Positions 61,217-64,000 of a stretch of DNA of 64,000 nt are shown here, piece after piece. Source of the stretch: Desulfobulbus sp. (GTDB taxonomy: Bacteria > Desulfobacterota > Desulfobulbia > Desulfobulbales > Desulfobulbaceae); NCBI RefSeq assembly GCF_030824455.1, contig NZ_JAVBXR010000110.1, positions 29,155-93,154 on the forward strand, read 5' to 3'. Positions within the stretch are counted from its first letter, which is position 1. Each line of letters begins with the position of its first letter. The notes beneath the pieces were generated by a model. The model worked only from the letters and a program-made list of their open reading frames with translations, was not told the origin of the DNA and ran no database searches. Made by a program: the position numbers and the translations under genes.

Positions 61217-63202
61217 ATGACGTTATATAAACAACTGCTGCTCAGCGCCCTGCTGGTGCTCCTCTGCCTGTGCGCCGGGCTGTGGATGGGCGAACTGACG
61301 CGCACCCGCGCTTTTCTCATCAACCAGATGGAGGTCCATGCCCAGGAAACCGCGACCTCCCTGGGACTTTCGCTTACCACGCTGACCAACGGCAGCAACA
61401 TCCCGGCCATGGAAACCATGATCAACGCCCTGTTTGATCAGGGGTTTTATCGCCTGATCGAACTGCGCGACGTTGACGGCAAACTGTTGGTCGAACGCCG
61501 GGCTGACGCGACTGAGGACCAGGTTCCGGCCTGGTTCATGCGCATCGTGCCGCTCTCCGCCCCGCAGGCCACCGCCTTGGTGCAGCACGGCTGGCAACAG
61601 ACCGGGACGCTCACCGTGGAAAGCCACACCGGATACGCCTACCTGGCGCTCTGGCAGGCCGTCCAGACCACGGCCCTCTGGTTTTCGCTCACCGCCGCCG
61701 CCATTGCCGCGCTGGGCGGGCTCGGCCTGCGGATCCTCCTCAAACCGCTGCGCCAGGTCGAAGAACAGGCCATGGCGCTGTGCAATCGCCAGTTCAACGT
61801 CCAGGAACACCTCCCCCGCACCAGGGAACTGCGGCTGGTTGTCTCGGCCATGAACCACCTCACCGTCAGAATGCGGGAACTTTTTCAGGAACAGGCGGCA
61901 ATTGCAGAAAGCCTGCTCCAACGAACCTACCAGGACCCCCTGACCTCGATCGGCAACCGGCGGTATCTTGAAGCCCAGATCACGGCGCTCCACGAAACCA
62001 AACACGAAGCGAGACACGGCGTTGTCAAGGGCGCGTTTCTGCTCTTTCAACTCCAGGATCTGCAGGCAATCAACCAGGCCAGTGGGTATCAGGAGGGCGA
62101 CCGCATCCTTCAGGAGATCGCCGCCATCCTCCGGCAGGGTTGCCGGGATCTTCCCCAGGCCCTGCTCGGCAGGCTGAGCGGAGGAGATTTCGCCCTCTTG
62201 CTGCCGAATGTCGACGAGCACACCACCCAGCAAATTGCAAACGCCATCCTCACCGAATTGCACCTGCACGCCGCCATGGGAGCAGCGCCCGCCCACGAGG
62301 CCAGCGTCTGTTGCGGCGGCGTTCTCTATGAACAGGCAACCCCGTTCACCCAGTTGCTGGCAAGGGCCGACACTGCCCTGAACACCGCCCGACATCATCA
62401 GGCCCGGACGGTTGCGCTGCTCCCCCTGGCGGACGGCGATCCGACCATGTGCGCCGGCAAAACCCAATGGATGGAATTGCTGCGCGACGCCATCGCCAAC
62501 CGGGCCATTGTTCTCTACTCCCAACCAACGGTCAGCCGCCAGGACCCTGGAACCATCATCCACCACGAGATCTTTGCCCGGGTGCGCACCCATGACGACC
62601 GGGAACTCTCGATGGGGATGTTCGTCCCCTTGGCTGAACGCTCGGGCCTGATGCCCGCCCTGGACAAAATGATCATCGAATTGCTGCTGGAGCAAGCGCT
62701 CGATCAGTTCACGCCGCACCGGATAGCTATCAACCTCTCGCCGCTTTCGTTGGCCGACGCTGCATTTTCCTCCTGGCTCGATGGGCAGTTAATCCAATGC
62801 GCCCGCAAAGACCTGCGCCTGAACTTTGAATTCCCCGAGTTCCGGATCCATCGCCACAGCGAAGTGATCAAAGCCTTTGCCGAGCGGATTAAACACCATG
62901 GGCACCGCCTGGGGATTGATCACTTCGGGCAAGGTTTGACCCATTTCGGCTATCTCAAATCCCTCCTGCCGGATTACGTCAAAATCGACCGGGCGATCAC
63001 CGCCGGAAGCCTGGACGAACAAAGCGATAGTTGTTTTTTTATTAATACTCTTTGTAATGTCGCCCACAGTCTTGATATGATGATAATCATTGAGGCGGTT
63101 GAAACCGAAAGTCAGTGGCAGGCCTTGTCAGCCCTGCATGTCGACGCTGTCCAGGGTTTTTATATCCAACAGCCTCAACCTGTTTCGATGACAAAAAAAT
63201 AG
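61217..63202 (+). CDS. lapD: LapD-like c-di-GMP receptor with degenerate GGDEF and EAL domains
   Basis: 661 residues. Membrane spans at about 6-25 and 152-172 enclose a periplasmic sensor output domain (LRDVDGKLLVERRADATEDQ). A HAMP segment (about 173-225) and a GGDEF domain follow, in which the motif is SGGDF (RLSGGDFALLL), and an EAL domain with EIF in place of EAL (HHEIFARVR) and YVKID. Both catalytic motifs are altered, as in LapD receptors that bind c-di-GMP without turning it over. It should sequester LapG when c-di-GMP is high. Confidence 0.9.
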   Translation: MTLYKQLLLSALLVLLCLCAGLWMGELTRTRAFLINQMEVHAQETATSLGLSLTTLTNGSNIPAMETMINALFDQGFYRLIELRDVDGKLLVERRADATEDQVPAWFMRIVPLSAPQATALVQHGWQQTGTLTVESHTGYAYLALWQAVQTTALWFSLTAAAIAALGGLGLRILLKPLRQVEEQAMALCNRQFNVQEHLPRTRELRLVVSAMNHLTVRMRELFQEQAAIAESLLQRTYQDPLTSIGNRRYLEAQITALHETKHEARHGVVKGAFLLFQLQDLQAINQASGYQEGDRILQEIAAILRQGCRDLPQALLGRLSGGDFALLLPNVDEHTTQQIANAILTELHLHAAMGAAPAHEASVCCGGVLYEQATPFTQLLARADTALNTARHHQARTVALLPLADGDPTMCAGKTQWMELLRDAIANRAIVLYSQPTVSRQDPGTIIHHEIFARVRTHDDRELSMGMFVPLAERSGLMPALDKMIIELLLEQALDQFTPHRIAINLSPLSLADAAFSSWLDGQLIQCARKDLRLNFEFPEFRIHRHSEVIKAFAERIKHHGHRLGIDHFGQGLTHFGYLKSLLPDYVKIDRAITAGSLDEQSDSCFFINTLCNVAHSLDMMIIIEAVETESQWQALSALHVDAVQGFYIQQPQPVSMTKK

Positions 63203-63210
63203 ACGCTTGC

Positions 63211-63241
63211 CGCCGCCCCCCCACGGGCGGCGTTGCTTTTT
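63211..63241 (+). terminator. Terminator after lapD
   Basis: CGCCGCCC (63211-63218) and GGGCGGCG (63225-63232) pair around six bases, then TTGC and a run of five Ts. It lies nine bases after the lapD stop. Confidence 0.75.
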
Positions 63242-63336
63242 CGATGATCGGCTACACCTTATGGTTAATGACGGCAGGGAATCCACGATCAAATCGATAA
63301 TTCAAAAGGGAGTCTTTTCCATTTCAGGGTCAGTGT

Positions 63337-64000
63337 ATGCCGAGAAAAAAACGCTCAACGTCCAGGAAAAAATTCAGTATTTTCAGCAAAAAGGCCATAA
63401 CCATTCTGTCTATTGCCTCCTTTCTGGTGCTCGCGCCTTTGTTTATTTATTTGTCCGCCAAAGACTTTGAAGGAATAACGATACAATCGCCGAGCGAAAC
63501 CAAAGAGGACGCGCACAACATCCGCTCAAGCCAGGAAAGCGGCGCAGCCGAAGCAGCAACCAGAGACGAAAACATCAGTGAAATCGACAACGCCAGCAGC
63601 GAACTCAACGGCAAATGGAGAGGCGTCTGCGCAAAAAACAGCGTCCAAACCGTTGAAGACTTCCGCAACATTGTTGAAAACGATCCGGTGCTCTCGATTC
63701 ATTTTGCAGGATTCAACTGGGAAAAAGCCGTGCTCGGCCAACAGGCCGAAGAAACGTTTATGTATGTCACGCACCGCAAAGGCGCCGTCATCAAGCAAAC
63801 GTCAAAACCAATCCGATTGCCCAAAGGCGACGGGTATATTACCGACGGAGTCCGCAGCGCCCGGACTTACTGCTGCAACGACATCTCCCTGACGCCTTCC
63901 GCCGGTATCCCCAACCTGACGCCATCAGCCGGCAGTCCCTCAAAAGACATACCCGCCGGCCCTTTTTTCACGGACATTCCTTTCTATGCCCCGCCGTTGG
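63337..64000 (+). CDS. Membrane-anchored protein of unknown function (runs off the right edge)
   Basis: Open from ATG 63337 to the window end (221 codons) with no stop, so an ORF list limited to closed frames misses it. A basic amino end is followed by one span (AITILSIASFLVLAPLFIYL, about 20-41), then an extracytoplasmic part with WRGVCAKNSVQTVEDF, SIHFAGFNWEKAVLG and two cysteines (YCCND). It then shows a short LTPSAG-type repeat. The Shine-Dalgarno is weak (AGGG). It is the first gene after the lapD terminator. Confidence 0.7.
   Translation, partial: MPRKKRSTSRKKFSIFSKKAITILSIASFLVLAPLFIYLSAKDFEGITIQSPSETKEDAHNIRSSQESGAAEAATRDENISEIDNASSELNGKWRGVCAKNSVQTVEDFRNIVENDPVLSIHFAGFNWEKAVLGQQAEETFMYVTHRKGAVIKQTSKPIRLPKGDGYITDGVRSARTYCCNDISLTPSAGIPNLTPSAGSPSKDIPAGPFFTDIPFYAPPL

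Noticed and set aside
61223..62719. A 498-codon open frame on the minus strand opposite lapD
   Set aside because: Same cause; lapD has clear domains in the other direction.

Overview
The window is a stretch of a Gram-negative, dissimilatory sulfate-reducing bacterium, most likely of the Desulfobulbales (former Deltaproteobacteria). Adenylylsulfate reductase (aprBA) lies beside its membrane partner QmoABC. The ribosomal gene order is that of proteobacteria, all tRNA genes seen encode CCA, and the last third carries a periplasmic LapG/LapD pair. The family-level assignment is inference from gene content and order; no 16S gene is present.

Layout. (1) 1-30,435, minus strand: one nearly unbroken translation and transcription superoperon. 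Read in its own direction it runs tRNA-Thr(TGT), tRNA-Tyr, tRNA-Gly, tRNA-Thr(GGT), tuf, rpmG, tRNA-Trp, secE, nusG, rplK, rplA, rplJ, rplL, rpoB, rpoC, rpsL, rpsG, fusA, a second tuf, then the S10 and spc blocks (rpsJ to secY, map, infA, rpmJ) and the start of rpsM at the window edge. Several genes in the published-style order are too short for ordinary ORF callers (rpmJ, rpmD, rpmG) and were read by eye. A strong promoter precedes the first tRNA. An L10 leader, an rplL-rpoB attenuator-like hairpin and an infA promoter lie inside. (2) 30,462-38,301, minus: aprB-aprA, a terminator hairpin, then qmoA-qmoB-qmoC ending in a second strong terminator. This is the APS-to-sulfite reduction module. 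ATP sulfurylase (sat) is not in the window. (3) 38,461-47,387, minus: ftsK, then an operon of TPR protein, HEAT-repeat protein, TPR protein, ribE, ribBA, ribH and nusB with its own promoter, preceded by ribF. Riboflavin supply fits a cell whose energy metabolism depends on FAD enzymes (AprA, QmoA, QmoB). (4) 47,738-49,449: a solitary tRNA-Leu(CAG) with consensus promoter and terminator, then a decayed stretch holding the 3' remnant of a sigma-54 activator. (5) 49,450-56,283, plus: one giant secreted protein of 2277 residues with Ig/PKD-like domains and no recognisable overall family. (6) 56,492-60,002, minus: a PilZ protein, a YceH (DUF480) protein, a COG2509 FAD-dependent dehydrogenase and a DUF1456 (YehS) protein. 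(7) 60,455-64,000, plus: lapG, lapD and an incomplete membrane-anchored protein leaving the window.

Base composition rises from roughly 45% G+C in the S10/spc block to roughly 60-66% in the giant gene, judged by eye from sampled lines. The parts most worth a second look are the giant secreted protein with its cryptic N-terminal motif, the TPR/HEAT/TPR trio fused to the riboflavin operon, the LapD/LapG pair with no visible substrate, and several strong hairpins inside the operons.
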